Positions 6,678 through 14,266 of a stretch of 15,114 nt of DNA are shown one piece after another. Source of the stretch: CALLVY01 sp937899855 (GTDB taxonomy: Bacteria; Bacteroidota; Bacteroidia; Chitinophagales; Saprospiraceae). Below the pieces are notes generated by a model, which was not told where the DNA came from, ran no database searches, and was given only the letters and a program-made list of their open reading frames with translations. Positions within the stretch are counted from its first letter, which is position 1. Each line of letters begins with the position of its first letter. A program made the position numbers and the translations under genes. Location: assembly GCA_039820405.1 (NCBI GenBank), contig JBCBQC010000125.1:1-15114 (forward strand), in the 5' to 3' direction.

Positions 6678-9146
6678 ATGAGTAAGCAAAGTTTAACCCT
6701 CCTGCTGAGTTTGTTGTTTCTACTCAGCTCTGACCTCTCCGCACAACGCAACTGTGGGTCGATGGAGTACCTAGAAATTCAAAAGCAGCAAGACCCCAAA
6801 CGCCAGGCCAAGATGGAGTCCATCGAGAACTTCACCCGCCAGTACCTGAACAACAGCCAGAACCGTATCGAAGGCATTGTGACCATCCCCGTGGTCGTTC
6901 ACATCGTGTACAACAACAGCGCCGAGAACCTGAGCAACGCCCAGATTCAAAGCCAAATGGACGTACTGAATGAGGATTTTAGAAGGCTCAACCCCGACGC
7001 GGACAACACCTGGCCCCAGGCGGCCGACTCCGAAATCGAGTTCTGTCTCGCCACCGTCGATCCCACCGGAGCCGCCACCGATGGCATCACCCGTACCTTT
7101 ACCAACGTCAGCTCCTTTGGCACCAACGACAACGTCAAATTCGACGCCACCGGTGGCAAGAATGCCTGGCCCGCCGCCGACTACCTCAACTTTTGGGTCT
7201 GCGACCTGTCCGGCGGCCTGCTCGGCTACGCCCAATTCCCCGGTGGCCCTCCCGCCACCGACGGCATCGTCAACGATTATGCCTACACCGGCCGCGGCGG
7301 CTCCGCCCAAGCTCCCTTTGACCTGGGCCGGACCGCCACCCACGAAGTGGGCCACTGGCTCAACCTGCGCCACATCTGGGGCGATGGCGGTTGTGGCGTC
7401 GACGACTTCGTAGCCGACACGCCCCTTTCGGACGCCTCCAACGGCGGCTGCAATGTCGGCCACGTCTCCTGTGGCAGCGTCGATATGGTCCAAAACTACA
7501 TGGACTATTCCCACGATGATTGTATGAACCTCTACACCTTCGGTCAGAAGGCCCGGATGCGCGCCCTGTTCGATCCCGGTGGCTTCCGCGCCAGCCTGCT
7601 CAATTCCAATGGCTGTGGCAGCGGTAACCCACCCACCTGTACGGATGGCGTGCAAAACGGCAACGAAACCGGTGTCGACTGTGGCGGGCCCGACTGCCCC
7701 GCCTGCCCCACCTGTACGGATGGCGTCCAAAATGGCAACGAAACCGGCGTCGACTGCGGTGGCCCCGATTGCCCTTCCTGCCCCTGTAATGCCAACGAGA
7801 TCACCATCACCATCAACCTCGACAACTACCCCGAGGAGACGACCTGGTCGCTGCTCAATTCGGCCGATGTCACCATCGCCTCCGGTGGCCCCTACGGCAA
7901 CCTCGCCGATGGCTCCACGGTCATCGAATTTGCCTGTATCGACAACGGCTGCTACGATTTCATCATCAACGATTCCTACGGCGATGGCATCTGCTGTAGC
8001 TACGGCACGGGATCCTACGAAGTAACCGATGCCAGCGGCGGCGTACTGGCTTCCGGTGGGCAGTTTGGCTTTTCCGAATCCACCGTCTTTTGTGTATCTG
8101 GCCCCCTCCCAACCTGTACGGACGGCATCCAAAACGGTCAGGAAACCGGCGTCGACTGTGGCGGACCCGATTGTCCCGCCTGCCCAACCTGTACGGACGG
8201 TATCCAAAACGGCCAGGAAACCGGCGTCGACTGCGGCGGGCCCGATTGTCCCGCCTGCCCGACTTGTACGGATGGCATCCAGAACGGTCAGGAAACCGGT
8301 GTCGACTGTGGCGGACCCGATTGTCCGCCTTGTCAAGGACCGGCCTGTAGCTACGTCGGGATCGATTTCAACGACTTTGAAGGGGGCTGGGGCATCTGGA
8401 ACGACGGCGGATCCGATTGTCGGCGCAGCCGTCGCGATGTGGCCTTTGCCAACAGTGGGGAGTTCTGCGTCCGCTTGCGCGACAACAGCGGCAGCTCGGT
8501 GATGACGACCGATGCGCTGAATCTGACGGCTTACGAAGAGCTGACCGTCGACTTCTCCTACATCGTCTCCAACTTTGACGACGGCAACGAAGATTTCTGG
8601 CTGTTGATTTCGATTGACGGAGGGCCCTTCGTGCTCGTGGAGGAATGGAACCTGGGCGATGAGTTCCAAAACGATGTCCGGGAATCGGGCAATGTTGTGA
8701 TCGCGGGCCCCTTTGGCAGCAGTACCCGCTTACAGTTCCGCTGCGATGCCTCTACCAATAACGACCGGGTGTACATCGACGACGTCGACATCACGGGTTG
8801 TACCATCGCTACGCGGGAAGAGCAGCCCACCCAAACGGGTCCGGTGCTCGGTACCCAAGCGCGGCAGCCCGCCGGGCCAGTGGCCTCCGCACTGAGCCAG
8901 GTCCAATTGTTCCCCAACCCCGCCAGCAGCACACTCAACGTGCGCTACACCCTGGCGGAAGCAGGGCGCATCGAATTGATCATTACCGACTTCACCGGAA
9001 AAACCCTGCGCCAACAACTGGTCGATGGGGCCGCCGGTGAGCAGCTGACGGCGCTGGATGTCAGCGGTTGGAACGCTGGTTTCTACTTCGTATCCCTGCG
9101 GTACAACGGACAGGTCACTACGCAAAAAATCGTGGTCACCCACTAA
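6678..9146 (+). CDS. Secreted M43 (pappalysin-like) zinc metalloprotease with Cys-rich repeats and T9SS sorting domain
   Basis: An 822-residue exported protease. Residues 1-23 are a signal peptide ending SAQ. A short propeptide (24-~65) includes C26, a possible zinc-masking Cys (inference). The metzincin catalytic domain (~66-310) has H222-EVGHWLNLRH232, three zinc histidines plus E223, and a Met-turn at N273-YMDY; Cys-containing loops between them are typical of M43. Asn229 stands where many relatives have Gly. Then follow two 25-residue repeats (320-369) of the form CTDGVQNGNETGVDCGGPDC, and a ~100-residue beta-rich Cys domain (370-475) with SYGDGICCSYG. Three more repeats (479-553) precede a MAM/jelly-roll-like domain (~557-709) with acidic, possibly Ca-binding loops. 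A linker leads to a T9SS type A domain (741-822: VQLFPNPAS, AGFYFVSL). It should act outside the cell on proteins, possibly host or environmental substrates. A strong terminator follows, making a single-gene unit. Substrate unknown. Confidence 0.92.
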   Translation: MSKQSLTLLLSLLFLLSSDLSAQRNCGSMEYLEIQKQQDPKRQAKMESIENFTRQYLNNSQNRIEGIVTIPVVVHIVYNNSAENLSNAQIQSQMDVLNEDFRRLNPDADNTWPQAADSEIEFCLATVDPTGAATDGITRTFTNVSSFGTNDNVKFDATGGKNAWPAADYLNFWVCDLSGGLLGYAQFPGGPPATDGIVNDYAYTGRGGSAQAPFDLGRTATHEVGHWLNLRHIWGDGGCGVDDFVADTPLSDASNGGCNVGHVSCGSVDMVQNYMDYSHDDCMNLYTFGQKARMRALFDPGGFRASLLNSNGCGSGNPPTCTDGVQNGNETGVDCGGPDCPACPTCTDGVQNGNETGVDCGGPDCPSCPCNANEITITINLDNYPEETTWSLLNSADVTIASGGPYGNLADGSTVIEFACIDNGCYDFIINDSYGDGICCSYGTGSYEVTDASGGVLASGGQFGFSESTVFCVSGPLPTCTDGIQNGQETGVDCGGPDCPACPTCTDGIQNGQETGVDCGGPDCPACPTCTDGIQNGQETGVDCGGPDCPPCQGPACSYVGIDFNDFEGGWGIWNDGGSDCRRSRRDVAFANSGEFCVRLRDNSGSSVMTTDALNLTAYEELTVDFSYIVSNFDDGNEDFWLLISIDGGPFVLVEEWNLGDEFQNDVRESGNVVIAGPFGSSTRLQFRCDASTNNDRVYIDDVDITGCTIATREEQPTQTGPVLGTQARQPAGPVASALSQVQLFPNPASSTLNVRYTLAEAGRIELIITDFTGKTLRQQLVDGAAGEQLTALDVSGWNAGFYFVSLRYNGQVTTQKIVVTH
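7635..7784 (+). repeat. Two tandem 25-codon Cys-rich repeats (block 1)
   Basis: These repeats encode residues 320-344 and 345-369 of the M43 protease. Both read TCTDGVQNGNETGVDCGGPD followed by CPACP or CPSCP. Each unit has four cysteines and Asp/Asn/Gly-rich turns that look like a small disulfide-braced or Ca-binding spacer. Apart from one Ala/Ser change, the differences between the two copies are at synonymous positions. Confidence 0.85.
8112..8336 (+). repeat. Three tandem 25-codon Cys-rich repeats (block 2)
   Basis: These repeats encode residues 479-503, 504-528 and 529-553 of the M43 protease. All carry the Ile/Gln version (CTDGIQNGQETGVDCGGPDC) as opposed to the Val/Asn version in block 1. 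The first two units are identical in protein and differ only at third codon positions. The third ends CPPCQ instead of CPACP. Confidence 0.85.
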
Positions 9147-9168
9147 GCGATCTGCCCCAATCGCGACC

Positions 9169-9206
9169 AACGGTCCTTGCGCACGCGGCGTGAGGACCGT
9201 TTTTTT
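9169..9206 (+). terminator. Intrinsic terminator of the M43 protease gene
   Basis: A perfect 9-bp stem, AACGGTCCT (9169-9177) with AGGACCGTT (9193-9201), encloses a 15-nt GC-rich loop and runs into seven T residues (9200-9206). It begins 22 nt after the stop codon of the protease gene. It separates this gene from the downstream adhesin. Confidence 0.92.
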
Positions 9207-9320
9207 GTCCACGCCCTTCATTTTTGACAGAAATTTAATATCTTTTTTCCCGACTTACCGTATACCATTTAGTCCTCTCCCATCTCGCAACTTTTTCTTA
9301 ACTTCTAACCCTTCCTTCCC

Positions 9321-12300
9321 ATGAAGAAGCGAGACAACACCTTCCATTATCCATTCGCCGGCCTACTACTGGCGATTTTGAGCCTGGCCATCCATCCCAA
9401 TTTCGCACAAAATACCCGCTACCTAAACGTAGCGAGTCCCATCGTTAGCCTCAGCGTACAAAATCCCACTTGCGCTGGCGATTCGAACGGCAGCATCTTC
9501 GCTTCGGTCACCGGGGGGACAGCCCCCTACAGCTACCAGTGGAGCACGGGAGCCACCAGCAGTAGCATCATCAACCTCGGGGTAGGCAGCTACGCCCTAA
9601 CGGTGACCGACGCCACCAGTCTGACGGCCACCAGCAGTACGGACCTCAGCGCCGAGTCCGATTTTAGCCTCAGCATCAACGGTTCCTCCCTCCTCTGCGC
9701 CAATGCCTGCGATGGCACCCTCGCGGCCCTGGTCGGTGGCCCTCCCGGAAACAGCTACACCTACCTCTGGAGTACGGTGCCCCCCCAGGTGACGGCCATC
9801 GCCACGGGACTTTGCGCGGGTACCTACTCGGTGACGGTCACCAACCAGGCGAACTGTCTGCGGACGGCGAGTTTTACGATTGGGGAACAGGAGGAAATCA
9901 ACACTTCATTTAGTCTTTTATCTCCCGCTTGTCAGGGGAGCTGTGACGGACGGATCACGGTGAATGTGGATGGGGGCGATCCGCCGTACAGTTACGAATG
10001 GAGTGCCAATACGGGCAGCCAACTCACGTCCACCGTCACGGGCGTCTGCGCCGACTTTTACAGCGTCACCATCACCGATTTCAGTGGCTGTACCCAAGTC
10101 GATACCGTAAGCCTGAGCGAACCCGATCTCTTGCAGGTGGTATTTGAAGTATTTGACGAATGTCAAAATAGCGGTCCCGGCGGGCGGATCAATGCCCTGC
10201 CCATTGGCGGGACGCCCCCCTTCCTGTACACCTGGCTCCTGGAGGGGGGTGGTTTTTTCAGCAGCAGCAATCCCATCGAAGACCTCGAAGCGGGCACCTA
10301 CGGGTTTACCGTCGAGGATGCCAATGGCTGCTTTATCTTCGATAGCGTCGAACTGGCGCTCAGTGATTTAGCGGTCGACTTGGTCGGCAACCCGCCCCTT
10401 TGCCACAACGATAGTACCGGCTCGATTCTCGCCCAGGTCAGCGGTGGCCAAGCCCCCTTGCAGTACACCTGGTCCACCGGCGCAGTTGATACCAACCGCA
10501 TCGAAGACCTGCCCTCCGGCCCCTACTCCGTCACCGTCACCGATGCGGGCGGCTGTTCGACCGGCAATTTTACCAACTTCCCCTTTGTCCCGGAACTGGA
10601 TATTGACCCCATCCTTTTCCAGCCCGACTGTGCGGGGCAGTGCACTGGGCAGATTCTCATCCTCGTCCCCCAAGCCAACGGCCAAGTCGCTTACGAGTGG
10701 TCCAACAATTTACCGCCCACCCAAACCCAAGAAAATCTCTGTGCGGGCTCCTACTCCGTGACGATCACCGATGGCAACGGCTGTACGGCCACCACCGACC
10801 TGACCATTACCGATCCCCCAAGCCTTTTGCTCGACGCGACGGTCCAAACAGCCAGCTGTAGACTTTGCAACGGGGCCATCGACCTGACTCCCACCGGCGG
10901 AACGCCCCCCTACGTCTTCGACTGGTCCCACCGCCCCATCAATACCGAGGACCTCAGTGACCTCTGCCCCGGTAATTACAGCGTGACGGTAACGGACAAT
11001 AACAACTGTGCCGTCACGGCCGACCTCATCATTAGCGAACGCATCCCCACCACGACCACCTTTACGATCAATAACGCCACCGATTCGACCAGCAACGACG
11101 GGTCGATCTGCGCCCAGGTCAGCGAGGGGCTGCCCCCCTATGCCTACCAGTGGAGCACCGGCGATACCACCGCTTGCATCGATAGCCTCTCCATCGGCGC
11201 CTACGCCCTCACCGTCACCGACAGCGAAGGCTGCGGAACGGAGGATACGGTGCTCGTCAACATCCTGCCCTGCCCCCTTACCGTTACCGTGACGGCCCTG
11301 GATGTCTTTTGCCCGGGCGATTCGAGCGGGCGGGCCATCGCCACCATCGGCAACGGGGTGCCCCCCTACGACTTGCGCTGGAGCAGCGGGGGCAACAGCA
11401 ATCCCGAGACGCAACTGCCCGCCGGAAATTACCAACTCACCGTCATCGATAGCGATTCCTGTAGCCGAGTGGTCAACTTTAGCATCGGCGAACCCGCGGC
11501 CATCACGGCCAGTGTGGTGGTCGTACAGGACATCTCCTGTGCCGGCGCTGCGGATGGCATTGCCAGTGTGACGGCGGGAGGCGGAACGGGGCCCTATCTC
11601 TTTACCTGGTCCAATGGCGGAAGCGGTAGTACCCAAAACAACCTAGCCGCCGACGGGACCGTACGCGTCACCGACAGCAACGGTTGTACCGCTACCTTTC
11701 CCTACCAAATCCCCGAACCGCCCGCGCTGGACCTGCAAGTCAGCAGCACCCCCGAAAGTACGCTCGGGATGATGGACGGGACCGCCACGGCCACGGCTAC
11801 GGGCGGCACGCCCCCCTATGCTTACGACTGGAGCAACGGCGGCGATACCGCCACCATCCAGAATTTGGCCCCCGGCACCTACAGCGTGACCCTGAGCGAT
11901 GCCAATGGCTGTACCCAGAGCCAAAGCGTGGAGGTCAACGCTGGGGGCTGTACCTTGGTCCTGGAATCCCTGACCCTGGCACCGGTGACCTGTGGCGTTG
12001 ACTCTTCGGGTAGCGCAACCGTACTGGTGAGTGGGGGCACGCCTCCCTATACCTACCTGTGGTCGAGCGGGGGCGGTGGCAGTGTGGAAACGCAATTGCC
12101 CGTGGGCGACTACAGCGTCTCCGTCGTGGATGACGATGCCTGCGTGGTCAGTAGCAACTTTAGCATTGACAGCGAATTGGATACCGAAGAGCCCACCATC
12201 GATCCCGTTCCGCTGGACCGCGTCCTCTACCTCGACGCCCAGGGGCAGGCCCGCCTTTCCCTCGGCGATCTCAACGCCAGCGCCACCGACAATTGTGGTC

Positions 12301-13655
12301 CCGTGACGGTCAGCATCGATCGGGAGCAATTTGGCTGCAATAACCTGGGGGCCCAAACCGTCAACTACAGCGCCATCGACCCAAGTGGCAACCTCAGCAT
12401 TGCTTCCTTTACGGTCACCGTACGGGATACCATTCCCCCCGTGGCACGCGCCCGGGACAGCCTTTTCGTTTACCTCGACGCCAGTGGCCAGGCCCCCATC
12501 CGCCTCCCCGACATAGACTTGGGCAGTAGCGACAATTGTACGGGCGACTCCATCATCATCGACCGTTTCCAGCGTTTTTGTGAAAATGTGGGCCAGCCCT
12601 TGGTCGTGACCCTGACCATCTTCGATCGCCAGGGCAATTCGGCGCGGGACAGCACCGTGGTCATCACGCTGGATACCTTCCCCCCACGGATGATCTGCGC
12701 CAATGATTTTGAAGTGCAAAGCCACTGCGACACCCTGGTCTTTTACGATGCCGCGGCGGAGGACAACTGCGCGGTGGATACGCTGCGCCTGCTGGAAGGT
12801 TTGCCCAGTGGATCGGTCTTCGGCCCGGGCGCTACCCGCGTGACCTACGAGGCGACCGACGTCTCGGGCAATCGGGATACCTGTACTTTCGTGGTCACTG
12901 TGGTCGCCCCCGTTTTTGCCGCCGAGGTCAACGTCGTTCGGGAAGCCTGTCCGGGGCAGTCCGACGGCAGTGTGGCCGTACAGATTTTGGAGGGAGACCT
13001 GAGCTATACTTTCCAATGGGACGATCCGCAACGGCAGACGGGAGATACGGCAACGGACTTGACTGCGGGGATGTATACCGTGGCGGTGATGGCGCAGGGC
13101 TGCGTGATCGAGGAGTTGACGATCGAGCTGCCCGAGAGTCCGGCGGTAGCCATCGTGGTGGATGGGGTCAGCCCGGCCAGTAGTGGGCAAAGCGACGGGG
13201 CCATCGAGGTGACGGTAACGGGAGGCGTGGCGCCACTGCGTTACGAGTGGCGGCAGGATACGATGGTGGTGGGTACGGAAGAGGACTTGAGTGGGGTGAT
13301 GGCGGGTGATTACGTCCTGCGGGTGGTGGATGACAATGGCTGTATTTTCCGTTCGGATACCATTACGGTGGATGAACTGGTGGGCCTAGGCGGCCCCGGG
13401 GAAGCGGAGGACATTCAGCTGGCGCCGGTGCCTACGCGGGATTGGTTAGTCCTGTCCTTTCGGGGGGTGGCGGCGCAGCAGGCTTGGAGCTGGCGTTTGT
13501 TGGACGTACAGGGGCGGGTGGTACACGGCTCGGACCAGTGGCGCAGCGGGGCGCGTTGGGAGATTGATCTGAGTGGGCTGGCGGATGGTTTGTATTACTT
13601 GCAGTTGGAGACGGCGGAGCGCCGGGTGGTGCGCAAGGTAGTGGTCTTGCACTAG
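9321..13655 (+). CDS. Large SprB-repeat adhesin with HYR domains and T9SS sorting domain
   Basis: A 1444-residue surface protein. Residues ~1-30 are a signal peptide (basic MKKR start, hydrophobic core, ending NFAQ). About twelve SprB-type repeats of ~75 residues span 42-955. Each follows the pattern C-x-G-xx-(D/S)G, GGTPPY-x-Y-x-WS, L-x-x-G-x-YS-V-TVTD-x-x-GC, ending in an EP-like linker. Residues ~956-1195 hold three HYR/Ig-like domains (S/ATDNC, VNYSAIDPSGN, DTIPP; VTYEATDVSGN in the third). Two more SprB repeats follow (1197-1351), then a T9SS type A domain (~1363-1444; LAPVPTRDWL, LADGLYYLQLE). SprB in Flavobacterium johnsoniae is a mobile surface adhesin for gliding; this protein is much smaller and the shared repeat does not prove a gliding role. 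A structural or carbohydrate-binding adhesin is equally possible. It stands alone between the protease terminator and a 611-bp gap. Confidence 0.93.
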   Translation: MKKRDNTFHYPFAGLLLAILSLAIHPNFAQNTRYLNVASPIVSLSVQNPTCAGDSNGSIFASVTGGTAPYSYQWSTGATSSSIINLGVGSYALTVTDATSLTATSSTDLSAESDFSLSINGSSLLCANACDGTLAALVGGPPGNSYTYLWSTVPPQVTAIATGLCAGTYSVTVTNQANCLRTASFTIGEQEEINTSFSLLSPACQGSCDGRITVNVDGGDPPYSYEWSANTGSQLTSTVTGVCADFYSVTITDFSGCTQVDTVSLSEPDLLQVVFEVFDECQNSGPGGRINALPIGGTPPFLYTWLLEGGGFFSSSNPIEDLEAGTYGFTVEDANGCFIFDSVELALSDLAVDLVGNPPLCHNDSTGSILAQVSGGQAPLQYTWSTGAVDTNRIEDLPSGPYSVTVTDAGGCSTGNFTNFPFVPELDIDPILFQPDCAGQCTGQILILVPQANGQVAYEWSNNLPPTQTQENLCAGSYSVTITDGNGCTATTDLTITDPPSLLLDATVQTASCRLCNGAIDLTPTGGTPPYVFDWSHRPINTEDLSDLCPGNYSVTVTDNNNCAVTADLIISERIPTTTTFTINNATDSTSNDGSICAQVSEGLPPYAYQWSTGDTTACIDSLSIGAYALTVTDSEGCGTEDTVLVNILPCPLTVTVTALDVFCPGDSSGRAIATIGNGVPPYDLRWSSGGNSNPETQLPAGNYQLTVIDSDSCSRVVNFSIGEPAAITASVVVVQDISCAGAADGIASVTAGGGTGPYLFTWSNGGSGSTQNNLAADGTVRVTDSNGCTATFPYQIPEPPALDLQVSSTPESTLGMMDGTATATATGGTPPYAYDWSNGGDTATIQNLAPGTYSVTLSDANGCTQSQSVEVNAGGCTLVLESLTLAPVTCGVDSSGSATVLVSGGTPPYTYLWSSGGGGSVETQLPVGDYSVSVVDDDACVVSSNFSIDSELDTEEPTIDPVPLDRVLYLDAQGQARLSLGDLNASATDNCGPVTVSIDREQFGCNNLGAQTVNYSAIDPSGNLSIASFTVTVRDTIPPVARARDSLFVYLDASGQAPIRLPDIDLGSSDNCTGDSIIIDRFQRFCENVGQPLVVTLTIFDRQGNSARDSTVVITLDTFPPRMICANDFEVQSHCDTLVFYDAAAEDNCAVDTLRLLEGLPSGSVFGPGATRVTYEATDVSGNRDTCTFVVTVVAPVFAAEVNVVREACPGQSDGSVAVQILEGDLSYTFQWDDPQRQTGDTATDLTAGMYTVAVMAQGCVIEELTIELPESPAVAIVVDGVSPASSGQSDGAIEVTVTGGVAPLRYEWRQDTMVVGTEEDLSGVMAGDYVLRVVDDNGCIFRSDTITVDELVGLGGPGEAEDIQLAPVPTRDWLVLSFRGVAAQQAWSWRLLDVQGRVVHGSDQWRSGARWEIDLSGLADGLYYLQLETAERRVVRKVVVLH
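9444..12185 (+). repeat. Array of about twelve SprB-type repeats
   Basis: This segment encodes residues 42-955 of the adhesin: twelve units of 70-80 residues recognised by PPY-x-Y-x-WS and YSVTVTDxxGC. The units are divergent at both protein and DNA level. Several are atypical: unit 4 has PPFLYTW with an expanded GGG loop, unit 6 lacks PPY (GQVAYEW), and units 8 and 11 lack the usual first Cys. Confidence 0.88.
12186..12905 (+). other. Three HYR/Ig-like domains inside the SprB array
   Basis: This segment encodes residues ~956-1195 of the adhesin. Three ~80-residue beta-sandwich units show the HYR signature: a DNC motif (D990, D1071, D1148), a G/SxxxVxYxAxDxSGN strand, and DT(I/F)PP linkers between units. 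They form a rigid stalk splitting the SprB repeats into 12 and 2. Confidence 0.8.
12909..13373 (+). repeat. Two C-terminal SprB-type repeats
   Basis: This segment encodes residues 1197-1351 of the adhesin. The first unit has C-PGQSDGSV, YTFQW and MYTVAVMAQGC. The second has SSGQSDGAI, APLRYEW and DYVLRVVDDNGC, and lacks the first Cys. They lie between the HYR domains and the T9SS sorting domain. Confidence 0.82.
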
Positions 13656-13685
13656 AAAGGACTGAAGGGTCTCTGGAAAAAGGGG

Positions 13686-13725
13686 TGGGGAAAGCGGGCT
13701 GGTTGAAATTACCCGGCTTTCCCCA
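13686..13725 (+). terminator. Stem-loop at the end of the adhesin gene, possible terminator
   Basis: TGGGGAAAGC (13686-13695) pairs perfectly with GCTTTCCCCA (13716-13725), with a possible GGG/CCC extension across a one-base bulge. It starts 30 nt after the adhesin stop codon. No T tract follows on the plus strand (TATTCTCC); the T run lies on the minus-strand side (ACCCCTTTTT). It may therefore be a 3' stabilising hairpin or a weak terminator. Confidence 0.5.
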
Positions 13726-14064
13726 TATTCTCCGTCGGAATGCCGAAGGCTTCGCAAAAGCGGAAACGAAGTTAGAGAGCGATAAGTGGCAGTCCGAATA
13801 CAATGGCGGAGAAACGCCCGATCGAAGTTTCCCTTCACTCCTAAGCGTTCGATTACCCTTGATGGTTTTTCTGAGCTGGAGACCCGAAAATAATCCGCCG
13901 TTGGGGCATTATTCTGATCTACGTCAGTTCGCAATTATTCGATGGTAATAGAGGTAAGAACCGAGGTAATCCAAGTGTTTTTTGGGGATATTGAGTGTGG
14001 AAAACTTATGGATCTATGAATTAAACACAGCCGTTAAGTTAGCGGATCGTCCCCACCCCAACAA

Positions 14065-14108
14065 GGGTAGAAATACCCGTTTGGCTACCCCGTATTTTTA
14101 CGGGGTAG
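14065..14108. promoter_or_regulatory. Paired perfect palindromes, candidate operator or RNA hairpins
   Basis: GGGTA-gaaa-TACCC (14065-14078) is followed after 6 nt by CTACCCCGTA-tttt-TACGGGGTAG (14085-14108). Both are perfect inverted repeats with a 4-nt centre, and both contain the same TACCC/GGGTA core. They end 50 nt before the candidate promoter of the RHS-like gene, a placement that suits a regulator binding site. As RNA they would be two stable hairpins, the first with a GAAA tetraloop. Confidence 0.5.
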
Positions 14109-14157
14109 GGTCCCAGAGGTGGAAAATCACTTTTGACCAAAAACTGAAACAACAAGA

Positions 14158-14189
14158 CTTGGTATTCCGAAAGATAGCTGTTATATTTG
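14158..14189 (+). promoter_or_regulatory. Bacteroidota-type promoter of the RHS-like gene
   Basis: CTTG (14158-14161) is followed after 20 nt by TATATTTG (14182-14189), a perfect TAnnTTTG -7 box at favourable spacing. It predicts a transcription start near 14196 and a leader of about 70 nt before the ATG at 14267. This is the best promoter match in the window, but it rests on motif matching only. Confidence 0.55.
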
Positions 14190-14266
14190 GCTATCGTAAA
14201 AAGACGATCCTTTTGATCCTCCATGGTTAAAGGGACCCTTCCTTATCCAACAAAAGATTAAAGATT

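Larger units (their letters stand above)
13656..14266. other. Intergenic region between the adhesin and RHS-like genes
   Basis: A 611-bp gap. It contains a 10-bp stem-loop right after the adhesin (13686-13725), two adjacent perfect palindromes (14065-14078 and 14085-14108), and a promoter-like pair (14158-14189) before the downstream gene. Weak reading frames at 13685-13948 and 13982-14230 (the latter from a non-ATG start) show no signal, domain or codon-bias support and the second runs through the palindromes, so I do not call them. Base composition drops towards AT compared with the flanking genes. Confidence 0.6.

Noticed and set aside
6424..6685. Short overlapping frames upstream of the M43 gene
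   Set aside because: They are Ser/Thr/Pro-rich with no recognisable motif, and the second runs into the protease start.
6771..8669. A 632-codon open frame antisense to the M43 protease (and others antisense at 61-1215, 4565-5941, 10710-11636 and 11643-13190)
   Set aside because: The opposite strands encode proteins with signal peptides, catalytic motifs and sorting domains. The antisense frames have low-complexity Val/Gly/Ala-rich sequence with no domains, as expected from GC-biased codon use.
9223..9246. TTTG ... TATCTTTT and a TTGACA match before the adhesin gene
   Set aside because: The spacing is only 12 nt for the Bacteroidota boxes, and no -10 element lies at a suitable distance from TTGACA.
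9444..12185. The adhesin repeat array as a possible CRISPR or recombination-prone DNA repeat
   Set aside because: Repeats are clear in protein but divergent in DNA, with no identical direct repeats and regular spacers.
13685..14230. Two short plus-strand frames between the adhesin and the RHS-like gene
   Set aside because: They cover a stem-loop, two palindromes and a promoter-like site, one begins at a non-ATG codon, and neither resembles a protein.
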